Assembly (NCBI RefSeq): GCF_040207125.1
Contig: NZ_CP157940.1
Coordinates: 1,798,001-1,862,000 of the forward strand
DNA: 64,000 nt
Source of the DNA: Lacrimispora sp. BS-2
Lineage (GTDB): Bacteria > Bacillota > Clostridia > Lachnospirales > Lachnospiraceae
Direction of reading: 5' to 3'
Both the position numbers and the translations under genes were made by a program. The notes below the pieces were generated by a model that was not told where the DNA came from, did not search any database, and saw nothing but the letters and a program-made list of their open reading frames with translations. Shown one piece after another: positions 15,901-23,123 of this stretch. The stretch's first letter is position 1, and every line of letters starts with the position of its first letter.

Positions 15901-16209
15901 TTAGCGCCTTTTCTTCCCGGCCATTAAAGAGGATAACTCTATTGAATGCTCCCCGTTCTCATCAAAATTCCGAACCGAATACCCGCTGACCTGCTTCAGG
16001 GTATATTCTGCTGCTCCTGTCTCCTCATATAGTTCCCTGTTTGCGGCGGCTGCGATATCCTCCTCTTTTTCCCGGTGTCCTCCCGGAAATTCAAGGGTGT
16101 TCCGGTCCTTGTGCTTACAAAATATCCATTTATTCCGGTAACGGGAAACAATAACTGCAAAATCCAGTAAATGATTCTCTACGGAATCATAAAATGTAAC
16201 TTTTATCAT
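15901..16209 (-). CDS. Nudix hydrolase, C-terminally truncated
   Basis: 102 residues with a complete Nudix box (GHREKEEDIAAAANRELYEE plus TG), matching G-x5-E-x7-RE-U-x-EE-x-G-U, so the metal-binding catalytic helix is intact. Members hydrolyse nucleoside diphosphates linked to another moiety. Most Nudix proteins of this type are 140-150 residues. Here the chain ends soon after YSVRNFDENGE with a short unrelated tail (ELSSLMAGKKRR). A shifted frame reads on towards the cupin gene, which suggests a frameshift plus deletion of the C-terminal third. Activity is doubtful. The start is supported by GGAGGGG. Confidence 0.7.
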   Translation of the reverse strand: MIKVTFYDSVENHLLDFAVIVSRYRNKWIFCKHKDRNTLEFPGGHREKEEDIAAAANRELYEETGAAEYTLKQVSGYSVRNFDENGEHSIELSSLMAGKKRR

Positions 16210-16286
16210 CAGATCCCCTCCTATCTGTTATCAACTTACCATGTATGAAAAGGAAAAACAATCCATTCTTTTAAAATATTTGGAAA

Positions 16287-16341
16287 ATAAAAAAGCAGCA
16301 GACAATAATGGATTTGCAATAAAACCATCTTTGTCCGCCGC
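16287..16341 (-). terminator. Terminator of HMA-domain gene
   Basis: A long imperfect stem (GCGGCGGACAAAGATGG with CCATTATTGTCTGCTGC) is followed on the minus strand by a T run. Confidence 0.75.
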
Positions 16342-16358
16342 TTTCTTTAATCAACTCT

Positions 16359-16718
16359 TTACTTGATCTTCCCGGGAGTGTATCCTGCTTTTCTCACCAT
16401 CTCTTTCAGTTCATCCTCCGGCATCTGCTCTTTCATATGTATGACTGCCAGTTTTCTCTTTAAATCCACGGAAGCATATAATCCTTCCCGGCTATTAAAC
16501 TCATTCTCCACTCTCTGTTTGCAATTGCCGCAGGTCATTCCCTCTACCTCCATGATCCGCGTATAAGGATAATGGGAAATATTTTTATCAGCAGCTTTAA
16601 TTTTCTTCATTTCACTGCCGCCGCTTCCGCAACAGCCATATTTTGTTCTCTTTATGGTGCTTTTTAATCCAAAGTAGCAAATAACAATTAAAATTACGCA
16701 AATAATTGCAGTAGACAT
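16359..16718 (-). CDS. Membrane-anchored heavy-metal-associated (HMA) domain protein
   Basis: 119 residues. An N-terminal membrane helix (about 3-20, IICVILIVICYFGL) leads into a short basic/cysteine segment (GCCGSGG) like those of FeoB-associated small proteins. An HMA domain follows (about 50-119) with the metal-binding motif GMTCGNC and the ending EMVRKAGY. Such domains bind Cu(I) or similar soft metals and usually deliver them to a P-type ATPase. No ATPase is present in the window, so the partner is elsewhere. AGAGGAGG precedes the ATG. The leader shares a motif with that of the gene at 4626. Confidence 0.85.
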   Translation of the reverse strand: MSTAIICVILIVICYFGLKSTIKRTKYGCCGSGGSEMKKIKAADKNISHYPYTRIMEVEGMTCGNCKQRVENEFNSREGLYASVDLKRKLAVIHMKEQMPEDELKEMVRKAGYTPGKIK

Positions 16719-16759
16719 CCTGTATCCTCCTCTATTCTTTTTCTTTATTTTGCATATAA

Positions 16760-16905
16760 ATGAATCTTAAAGATATGCCTGTACAGCCAGTTGACGCCCG
16801 ATGAAGCAGGGCGCGCTGTTCACAAACTCAAGATTGAAAGATTTGTTCTTTCAATCTTCCCGGCTTTATCTACACTTTCTGCAACTCATTCTGCTTTCTG
16901 CCGGT
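16760..16905 (-). ncRNA. Candidate structured 5' leader of HMA gene
   Basis: After the -10 at 16914-16919 the minus strand carries AGCCGGGAAGATTGAAAG, a 12-bp perfect stem with a 5-nt loop (16830-16858), a second stem GCCC-loop-GGGC, and TACAGGCATATCTTT. The outer motifs match those before 4626 although the middle differs, as expected for a structured RNA with variable arms. The class is unrecognised. Confidence 0.35.
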
Positions 16906-16988
16906 TCAATTCTATTATAATACAATATCATGGAAAAGGTATGAGATTTCCTGATTATTTTTATCAACAACTTGTATTTCCCGTTCAT

Positions 16989-17037
16989 TAAAAAAAGCGG
17001 CAGACCGTAGAGTTTTTAAACTCCTGCCGTCTGCCGC
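16989..17037 (-). terminator. Orphan intrinsic terminator
   Basis: The minus strand has a stem with GCGGCAGAC/GTCTGCCGC ends and seven T. No minus-strand gene lies upstream of it (17040-17375), so it either ends a short RNA or is left over from a lost gene. Confidence 0.6.
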
Positions 17038-17245
17038 CTGCATTTATGATATTCCTGTGATTTACACGATTAAATTATAACGCCTGACCGGGGCTTTAAA
17101 AATGGAATTTATCTTTCATAATATTCACTTTTTATTCACACTTCTTTACTTTTTGTTAAAACATGCACTTTTTTATGATAAACAGCAATATTTTTCTTTT
17201 GTATACAAATTGACTGTTTGTATATAAAAACCAGCCGGTTTTTCA

Positions 17246-17274
17246 TTGACATTTTATATGAAATGGGATACCTT
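17246..17274 (+). promoter_or_regulatory. Promoter of AraC-family regulator
   Basis: TTGACA and TACCTT with 17-bp spacing, about 60 bp before the ATG-TAG pair at 17334. Confidence 0.5.
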
Positions 17275-17375
17275 TGTAAATATTAAAACCATTATCACAG
17301 GCTATCCAGTGAAAGAAGGGATCTTATTTTATCATGTAGAACAAACTCATCCCAAAAACCATACGGGATAAAATC

Positions 17376-18587
17376 ATGGTTCTCACGACAATTACCCTGC
17401 TCATCACCATTCTTGCCACAACGGTCTGTTTCTCGATTTTCCAGTCCTTTTTAAGGAAAAACCAGATTCAGTCTGTGGAATTAAATGCAAAGGCCCTGGA
17501 GGAGGCAGTTAAAAAGGCCCTCTCCCGCTTAGAGAGCCTTCAGGTCTCCATGGAATACAAGAATTCAGGGCGCCCTTTACTGCAGAGCTATTACGAAAAA
17601 TTCTTTATGCGGCTCTTGCATAACCTCTTTGACAGCGAGGAACAGTTTGAGCTGCAGACCAGAGATTTAAGGCTGGATTTTACGGAAGCCTGTTATTTTA
17701 CCGCTCTTTGCCAGATCCGGGAGGAAGCCGGCAGGGATATGGATTATGGCAAACTCATGAACCTTTATAACAGTGCTCTGCAAATGGCAAAGGAAATTAT
17801 CGGCAGGCATCTTCCCGCCTATGTGGTAAGTCTGGATATGAAGCACTTTGCAGTGGTATTTCATCTCCCTGAATTAGAGGACTATCGGGAAGAAGCTGTT
17901 TTTGATGCATTACAAAACGCTGCAGATATGATCCGGAACTATTTTAATGTAACGATTCTTACAGGAGTCGGAACTCCGGTCAGCCAGCCTTTAAAAATAA
18001 GCGAATCCTACCAGGAAGCCCATCCCCTGCGTTTTTCCCAGGCAGCAGACGGAGCCTGCAACATCCTTTACCTGGCTCTTTCCCTTCTTCCAGACGGGGA
18101 GGAGAATATGGCAGAGATTTTTTCTTCCTACAGCGACGGTTACCGCTCCATTTACCGTTTTACCAATGTAGAGCAGATCGCCGAATGGATGACAATTTTC
18201 CGTGACGGCCTTTGTAAGGTACTGAAGTCAAAACGGAAAACCTACAAAGCTCATGTCATAACCAATGTGCAAAAATACATCAACAACCACATATCGGAAA
18301 AGCTGACCTTAAACGAGGTGGCAGGTGTATTCGGCTTAAGCCCCAATTATTTAAGCATCCTGTTTAAGAAAAACTGCCCGATGGGTTTTTCTGAATACAT
18401 TGCCCAGGCAAAAATCAACAGGGCCAAAGCCCTCCTATTGGAACAGGATATGAAAATCTATGAAGCTGCCGACCGGCTGGGCTTTGAAAGCGCCTTTTAT
18501 TTCAGTAAAGTTTTTAAAAAAGTCACCGGGCTTTCTCCCCGTGAATTTATACAGCAAAATACCGCCAATCCTGACGAAGACAAATAA
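17376..18587 (+). CDS. AraC-family regulator with N-terminal membrane helix
   Basis: 403 residues. A hydrophobic helix (about 3-24, TTITLLITILATTVCFSIF) is followed by a coiled linker, a middle domain resembling the degenerate cyclase-like segment of large AraC sensors, and two C-terminal AraC HTH motifs (LTLNEVAGVFGLSPNYLSIL and IYEAADRLGFESAFYFSKVF). Family relatives usually also carry an extracellular Cache-type sensor between two helices, absent here. The ATG at 17376 has a weak ribosome-binding site. An in-frame ATG at 17334 with a better one is followed immediately by TAG, so the gene may have lost its proper start. It is 5 bp upstream of the heparinase-like gene, its probable target. 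Confidence 0.8.
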   Translation: MVLTTITLLITILATTVCFSIFQSFLRKNQIQSVELNAKALEEAVKKALSRLESLQVSMEYKNSGRPLLQSYYEKFFMRLLHNLFDSEEQFELQTRDLRLDFTEACYFTALCQIREEAGRDMDYGKLMNLYNSALQMAKEIIGRHLPAYVVSLDMKHFAVVFHLPELEDYREEAVFDALQNAADMIRNYFNVTILTGVGTPVSQPLKISESYQEAHPLRFSQAADGACNILYLALSLLPDGEENMAEIFSSYSDGYRSIYRFTNVEQIAEWMTIFRDGLCKVLKSKRKTYKAHVITNVQKYINNHISEKLTLNEVAGVFGLSPNYLSILFKKNCPMGFSEYIAQAKINRAKALLLEQDMKIYEAADRLGFESAFYFSKVFKKVTGLSPREFIQQNTANPDEDK

Positions 18588-18601
18588 GGAGCATGCATGC
18601 C

Positions 18602-20407
18602 ATGATTACAGAACTTACAAATGAACAAAAGAAACCTTTATCCTGTTTTTCACCCTTTCCCCATGCCTCAGACCGGAATTCCTGGGATTCACTGCCAAAG
18701 GATCTGACAGGACGTCTCATAAAAAACGGAGAAACTTATCTAAATTTTGATTACCCTTCTTTAGCTGCCGCAGATTACATGGAGTTTACCAGAAATGGAA
18801 ACAGAAGCCGTTTTCAGGATAAGCTGTTTTTAAGAAGAACCGCCCTTAATTCCCTGGTCCTGGCTGAATGCGCGGAATATAAGGGACGCTTTCTTGATGA
18901 TATCATCAACGGGCTTTATCTGATATGTGAGGAAAACGCATGGCAGCTTCCTGCCCATAACTCCTACATCCGCGACACACCTCCCTTTATCCTTCCTGAT
19001 GTCACCCGCCCTGTCATTGATCTGTTTGCAGCGGAAACGGCCTCTGTACTGGCCGTGGCAGAGTATCTTTTAAGGCAGGAGCTTGATTCCGTCACCCCCT
19101 TCCTCTCAAAGATGATCAATAAAAACCTTGAGGAACGGATTTTTACCCCTTATCTTAACGAACACTTCTGGTGGATGGGCGACGGGGTCAGCCCCATGAA
19201 CAACTGGACTGTCTGGTGCACCCAGAATGTGCTTCTCTCCGCCTTTACAAGAGAACTTCCACAGATCAAAAAGGAGGAAATATTTAAAAAGGCGTGCAAA
19301 AGCATTGACTATTTTCTGGCGGAGTATGGGGAAGACGGCTGCTGCGATGAAGGTGCCCAGTACTACCGCCACGCAGGATTATGTCTGTTCAACTGCCTTG
19401 AGGTTTTAAATGGAATTTCAGACAACGCCTTTCTTCCTGCATACGAAATCGAAAAAATCAAAAACATAGCCTCCTACATCCTGACCGCCCATATTCATGA
19501 TGTCTATTACGTGAATTTTGCCGACTGCTCTCCCATTGCCGGACGGTGCGGAGCCAGGGAATTCCTCTTTGGCAAGCGGACGAAAAATGAGGAGCTTATG
19601 TCCTTTGCTGCAGAAGATTACCAAAGCAGCGAGGATCCCTTAACCCTAGAAGAACATAACCTGTTTTACCGTTTACAGACCGTCTTTACCCACAGGGAAA
19701 TGACTTCCTTTGCCAAATCTCCCATTGTCCACCGGGATTTCTGGTATGAAAGCGTGGGACTTTTCATAGCAAGAGATGATCATCTTTATCTGGCCGTAAA
19801 AGCCGGGGATAATAACGACAGCCATAACCATAACGACACAGGAAGCTTTACCATTTACAAGGATGGGAAACCCATGTTTATCGACATTGGGGTGGAAACG
19901 TATACAAAAAAAACCTTTTCAAAAGACCGCTATGACATCTGGACCATGCAGTCCCGGTATCATAACCTGCCAACCTTTTTTGACGGAGAGACCCAGATCA
20001 TGCAAAAGGATGGAGCCGATTACCGGGCGGAAAACGTGGTCCATCAATTAGGAGACTCAGTCTGCCGGATTTCCATGGACTTAGGGGCAGCTTATCCGGA
20101 TGAACGGATCAGATCCTATACCAGGAACGCTGTACTGGAAAAGGGAAAAGAAATCACAATATCCGATCATTACGAAGGAGATCTCCCATCCCCTGTATTA
20201 TCCCTTATGTTTTACGAGGAGCCTATTGTAAAGGAAGATACCGTGCAGATCGGAGATTTGGGCAGTCTTCTCATTGAAGGTGCATCGAGGATACAAAAAG
20301 AAGTAATTCCAATTATTGATGAACGTTTGAAAAATTCATGGAAACATGATGTATACCGGTTACTGATCACCATGGAAAACAAAAATCTGACCTTAAGAAT
20401 CCAATAA
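18602..20407 (+). CDS. Heparinase II/III family protein
   Basis: About 601 residues. I prefer the ATG at 18602, 10 bp after AAGGAG, over the in-frame ATG at 18593, which is too close. The N-terminal two-thirds should form the alpha/alpha toroid of polysaccharide lyase families. The C-terminal heparinase II/III beta-sandwich carries the characteristic NNDSHNHNDTGSFTIYKDGK followed by FIDIGVETY. Such enzymes cleave uronic-acid polysaccharides by beta-elimination. There is no signal peptide, so it probably acts on imported oligosaccharides. It is cotranscribed with the AraC-type regulator, but no transporter or glycosidase genes accompany it. Confidence 0.88.
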   Translation: MITELTNEQKKPLSCFSPFPHASDRNSWDSLPKDLTGRLIKNGETYLNFDYPSLAAADYMEFTRNGNRSRFQDKLFLRRTALNSLVLAECAEYKGRFLDDIINGLYLICEENAWQLPAHNSYIRDTPPFILPDVTRPVIDLFAAETASVLAVAEYLLRQELDSVTPFLSKMINKNLEERIFTPYLNEHFWWMGDGVSPMNNWTVWCTQNVLLSAFTRELPQIKKEEIFKKACKSIDYFLAEYGEDGCCDEGAQYYRHAGLCLFNCLEVLNGISDNAFLPAYEIEKIKNIASYILTAHIHDVYYVNFADCSPIAGRCGAREFLFGKRTKNEELMSFAAEDYQSSEDPLTLEEHNLFYRLQTVFTHREMTSFAKSPIVHRDFWYESVGLFIARDDHLYLAVKAGDNNDSHNHNDTGSFTIYKDGKPMFIDIGVETYTKKTFSKDRYDIWTMQSRYHNLPTFFDGETQIMQKDGADYRAENVVHQLGDSVCRISMDLGAAYPDERIRSYTRNAVLEKGKEITISDHYEGDLPSPVLSLMFYEEPIVKEDTVQIGDLGSLLIEGASRIQKEVIPIIDERLKNSWKHDVYRLLITMENKNLTLRIQ

Positions 20408-20441
20408 TTGCAGAAAATGGGGCAAAGAATGACAGTAAGAC

Positions 20442-20472
20442 AAATATTGTCTAGTGAGTTGTAGCATATTTT
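20442..20472 (+). promoter_or_regulatory. Possible sigma-E-like promoter of DUF4489 gene
   Basis: AAATATT and GCATATTT are separated by 15 bp, resembling the sporulation sigma-E pattern (KMATATT, N13-15, GCATACAAT) at most positions. The -10 match is imperfect. Confidence 0.3.
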
Positions 20473-20493
20473 CTTCTTGATAATATAATGTAG

Positions 20494-20510
20494 TATACCA
20501 TGATGGTATA
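20494..20510. promoter_or_regulatory. Palindromic operator-like site
   Basis: Perfect palindrome TATACCAT-G-ATGGTATA about 40 bp before the first DUF4489 gene, placed where a dimeric regulator could bind. Confidence 0.4.
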
Positions 20511-20551
20511 ACGAAACATTCCTAATTATTAAGCAAAATGGAGGTCACATC

Positions 20552-21082
20552 ATGAATGATCTTGATATGAGAATATGTGAATGCGAATGTGATGAATGTG
20601 AGGACTGTACGTGTAACTGCACATGCGAACGGCCCAGAAAGCACTTAAAACCCAACAGAACAATATTAAAATGCGGCAGTCAGGGTGGAGTAACTCTACC
20701 TGCATTAACAGTTGCAGGTGCTGCGTTTACTGTGGCTACTGTAAACGTAGATTCCAAAGGTTTAAAAAACCCGTGCATTAAATTTGAATTTGCAAGTAAT
20801 ATTGTAACAACCGGTGCTGTTATCTCCCTGAATTTCCAGGTATTCAAACAGTGCAAAGGCATATTGACTCCTATTCCAGTAGGACCAATCTGGACTTTCT
20901 CACGGCTTGTAGCTATTACTGATGGCAACACCTTCTCCTTCTTCGTTTGCGATTGCGATGTGTGCAACGATGACTGCTGCACTTACAGTGTAGTTGCTAC
21001 GGTTGCCGGCGTTGCTACAGTTGGTGTTACTGCCATTAACAATGCAACTCTTTCCGCAATTATCGTAGATAACGACTGTTAA
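20552..21082 (+). CDS. DUF4489 protein with Cys-rich N-terminus
   Basis: 176 residues. The first 30 are extraordinarily rich in Cys, Asp and Glu (ICECECDECEDCTCNCTCE), then a beta-rich domain (about 40-176) of the clostridial DUF4489 family (ILKCGSQGGVTLPA, FEFASNIVTTGAVISLNFQV, SFFVCDCDVCNDDCC). There is no signal peptide. The cysteine content fits a disulfide- or metal-cross-linked structural protein. Location directly before collagen-like proteins makes a role on the spore surface plausible, but no family member has an established function to my knowledge. AATGGAGG precedes the ATG. A paralogue follows after a 46-nt hairpin. Confidence 0.8.
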   Translation: MNDLDMRICECECDECEDCTCNCTCERPRKHLKPNRTILKCGSQGGVTLPALTVAGAAFTVATVNVDSKGLKNPCIKFEFASNIVTTGAVISLNFQVFKQCKGILTPIPVGPIWTFSRLVAITDGNTFSFFVCDCDVCNDDCCTYSVVATVAGVATVGVTAINNATLSAIIVDNDC

Positions 21083-21145
21083 TTTCAGTTTTAAATGGCG
21101 GGTACAAGGGATGTATGCCAATAGCTGCATAAAATAACTTTCTAT

Positions 21146-21191
21146 CATAGATAGAGTGTTTGGCCGAACCCGGCCGAACGCTCTATCTATG
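21146..21191 (+). promoter_or_regulatory. Long hairpin between the DUF4489 paralogues
   Basis: Two 21-nt arms pair throughout with only two G-T wobbles around a 4-nt loop (AACC). There is no T run, so it is not a standard terminator. It may stabilise or process the mRNA so that the two genes are expressed differently. Confidence 0.6.
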
Positions 21192-21219
21192 AGCATTCAA
21201 ATAAGGAGCTGTGGTCATT

Positions 21220-21819
21220 ATGTATAACCGTTTATTCGGTATGTCATGCCGTCCCAATTGTCCATATCGCAGTACAGCCAATAGGAATCCACAGCCTATC
21301 CAGTCTACCCAGCCCAAAAACCTTGACCAAAGCCAGTGTTTACAAAATAATCAGAAGAGTTCCTGCGATTCACCTCCTGCAAACCAGGTTTTAATAAAGA
21401 GTTCTGCTGCGGGAGGAATCATTTTACCCGAACATACAGACAAAAACGCTACATATAACGTAGCTTCAGTTAATATAGATACTTTCAGCTACAGGAACTT
21501 TTTAATTCATTTTAATTTTTCCTGTAATATCCTTACCATCAACGCCCGTATGCATCTCAAGTTTCAACTGTTTAAACAAGGAAACGATCAGACGGCTCAG
21601 ACTCCTGTCAGTTCCAGCCTGGTTTACAGCCGAAATGAGAATAGCAAAGAAACAAATACCTTTTCTTTCATGGCATATGATCATGACTCCATAGGGTACA
21701 AATGCTGCAATTACAGTGTATATGTTGAAATTATGGGCTTTGATACCATGGGCACCATTATGATTACAAATCCAGTTCTCATTGCATCTATCATTGAAAA
21801 TAATAGTGGAATTGTTTAG
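21220..21819 (+). CDS. DUF4489 protein, second paralogue
   Basis: About 199 residues. I take the ATG at 21220, since an in-frame GTG at 21211 is only 2 bp from the AAGGAG. The N-terminus (MYNRLFGMSCRPNCPYRS) is polar with a few cysteines and lacks the dense Cys tract of its neighbour. The domain that follows matches it segment by segment (VLIKSSAAGGIILPE, FNFSCNILTINARMHLKFQL, FSFMAYDHDSIGYKCCNYSV). Same operon and strand as the first copy, with a membrane protein gene 11 bp downstream. Probable structural surface component by association; not proven. Confidence 0.75.
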   Translation: MYNRLFGMSCRPNCPYRSTANRNPQPIQSTQPKNLDQSQCLQNNQKSSCDSPPANQVLIKSSAAGGIILPEHTDKNATYNVASVNIDTFSYRNFLIHFNFSCNILTINARMHLKFQLFKQGNDQTAQTPVSSSLVYSRNENSKETNTFSFMAYDHDSIGYKCCNYSVYVEIMGFDTMGTIMITNPVLIASIIENNSGIV

Positions 21820-21830
21820 AGGAGAGATTC

Positions 21831-22568
21831 ATGACAAATCAAACGAATATAAGATTTATAGACTCTACCATAACTATTGAAAAAAATACGATTAGATGGG
21901 ATAATCATATGATCAAAACTGCAAATATTTCTCATATATGGATGGGAAGCTGCGCTGAGAAACCATTTCCTTTCCATTTTGTTCTTATTTTATTACTCAT
22001 AGCTTTGTCGGGTTCCAGCCCTGCAAGCATCATTGGTATCCTGCTGGCTCTGATCCTGTACCCCATCGCCTGGTTTTACTGGAATCGGAAACAGGAAAGT
22101 TTCATAGGTATCAATTTTGAAATCAGTTCCGGTAAAGTTTATTCTTTTATCTGCACTAACAAAGAATTTACCCTTCAGGCCTACGACCTGATCAGCGATC
22201 TTATTTCAAAAAACAGTACGGGTTCAAGCCTTCAAATCAGCTTTTTGGGGGATGGAAAGATTATTGATAACTCCGAAACAAAAGAGGAACCTTCTTCCGG
22301 CGCCCAAATGATGAACGTCATGACAAGTGCAATAAATGAACCAATCATCAGGGAACTGCAAAAATTAGCTATGCACTATACAAAAAATAGTGAAATTAAT
22401 AATGAGATTTTGAGTTTGATCGAAAAAACAATCCAATCATTAAATATGAATGATAAAAATGAGGTCAAAAAATTCTTTAGCAGTTTTATCACTATGGGAC
22501 TTATTAACGATTGCAATGAATTAGGGCTGCATGCTCTGATTGGTCAAATAAAAGAGAATATCTATTGA
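21831..22568 (+). CDS. Two-helix membrane protein (DUF6232-like)
   Basis: 245 residues. A short N-terminal beta region (ITIEKNTIRWDNHMIKTANI) precedes two closely spaced membrane helices (about 48-62 and 64-80, FHFVLILLLIALSG and IIGILLALILYPIAWF). A second beta segment and a mostly helical, charged C-terminal domain (120-245) follow. The N-terminal half is reminiscent of DUF6232 proteins, which carry a PH-like domain interrupted by a helical hairpin; this is a tentative match. GAGGAG precedes the ATG and the gap to the DUF4489 gene is 11 bp, so it belongs to that operon. Confidence 0.6.
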   Translation: MTNQTNIRFIDSTITIEKNTIRWDNHMIKTANISHIWMGSCAEKPFPFHFVLILLLIALSGSSPASIIGILLALILYPIAWFYWNRKQESFIGINFEISSGKVYSFICTNKEFTLQAYDLISDLISKNSTGSSLQISFLGDGKIIDNSETKEEPSSGAQMMNVMTSAINEPIIRELQKLAMHYTKNSEINNEILSLIEKTIQSLNMNDKNEVKKFFSSFITMGLINDCNELGLHALIGQIKENIY

Positions 22569-22641
22569 CAGATATTTATTATAAAAGTTTTTTTGCCTTA
22601 TACCTGAGGAATAAAACAACTTATATATTTACGATAGACAG

Positions 22642-22689
22642 CTCCTTTTTGATAAGTTTTTTATTATTAAAATTCTTATCGAAAAGGAG
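22642..22689 (+). terminator. Hairpin terminating the DUF4489 operon
   Basis: A 15-bp stem (CTCCTTTTTGATAAG with CTTATCGAAAAGGAG) around an AT-only loop, followed by a T-rich stretch. Confidence 0.55.
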
Positions 22690-22705
22690 TATTTCTTTTT
22701 ATTAT

Positions 22706-22731
22706 GGTCCTTACTTTCCGAAGTAAAGACC
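22706..22731. other. Short hairpin
   Basis: GGTCCTTACTT-TCCG-AAGTAAAGACC, ten of eleven positions paired. Possibly a second part of the terminator region. Confidence 0.4.
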
Positions 22732-22990
22732 ACTGCTCTGCGTGCAGAAAGCTTTTCAGAATTCATGGTGTATCAAATGCCAGGAAAATACATACTCCTT
22801 GGAATTCCCGGCTTTATTGGTTAAATTATCTGAAATTATACAGAAACCTCCCAGATCTATGGGGCAAGTTTTGGCTATGCTGACGTCCTTAATCATCTAT
22901 AAATTCAGTAATCTTCCTACAATTATCCCAGAATATTTCCTTCCGGTTCGCAGTGATCTTAGCATCATTATTAAGTTCAGTTATTTTCTA

Positions 22991-23018
22991 ACAAACTTGT
23001 CATTCAATACATATCATA
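22991..23018 (+). promoter_or_regulatory. Sigma-K-like promoter of collagen-like gene 1
   Basis: AC, 17 bp, CATATCATA fits the mother-cell sigma-K pattern (AC, N16-17, CATAnnnTA). The same sequence context is conserved 3.6 kb downstream before collagen-like gene 2. Confidence 0.55.
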
Positions 23019-23021
23019 AGG

Positions 23022-23048
23022 TATAAAGGAGTTCGAAGTTCCTTTATA
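23022..23048 (+). promoter_or_regulatory. Hairpin at the 5' end of collagen-like mRNA 1
   Basis: TATAAAGGA pairs with TCCTTTATA around a loop containing TTCGAA, immediately after the -10. A hairpin at the same place is found before collagen-like gene 2 with a different sequence, so it may protect the transcript. Confidence 0.5.
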
Positions 23049-23123
23049 TTCTGATTTTAATCTTGTATAGAACGCTTATAAGCAGAAGATCAAAATATCA
23101 TACCTTAACGGGAGGGAATCATA

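Larger units (their letters stand above)
16719..17375. other. Long intergenic region between HMA gene and AraC regulator
   Basis: No protein gene is supported. From left to right it holds the HMA leader motif (16760-16864), a perfect 12-bp inverted repeat at 16830-16858, a minus-strand TATAAT at 16914-16919, an orphan minus-strand terminator at 16989-17037, AT-rich sequence, and the promoter of the AraC-type gene at 17246-17274. Confidence 0.5.
22569..23123. other. Intergenic region before first collagen-like gene
   Basis: It contains two strong hairpins (22642-22689 and 22706-22731), then about 260 bp with no convincing gene (a 94-codon frame at 22742 lacks a ribosome-binding site), then the sigma-K-like promoter and leader hairpin of the collagen-like gene. 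Confidence 0.5.

Noticed and set aside
22742..23026. 94-codon plus-strand frame before the first collagen-like gene
   Set aside because: No ribosome-binding site, no recognisable sequence, and its end overlaps the sigma-K-like promoter.
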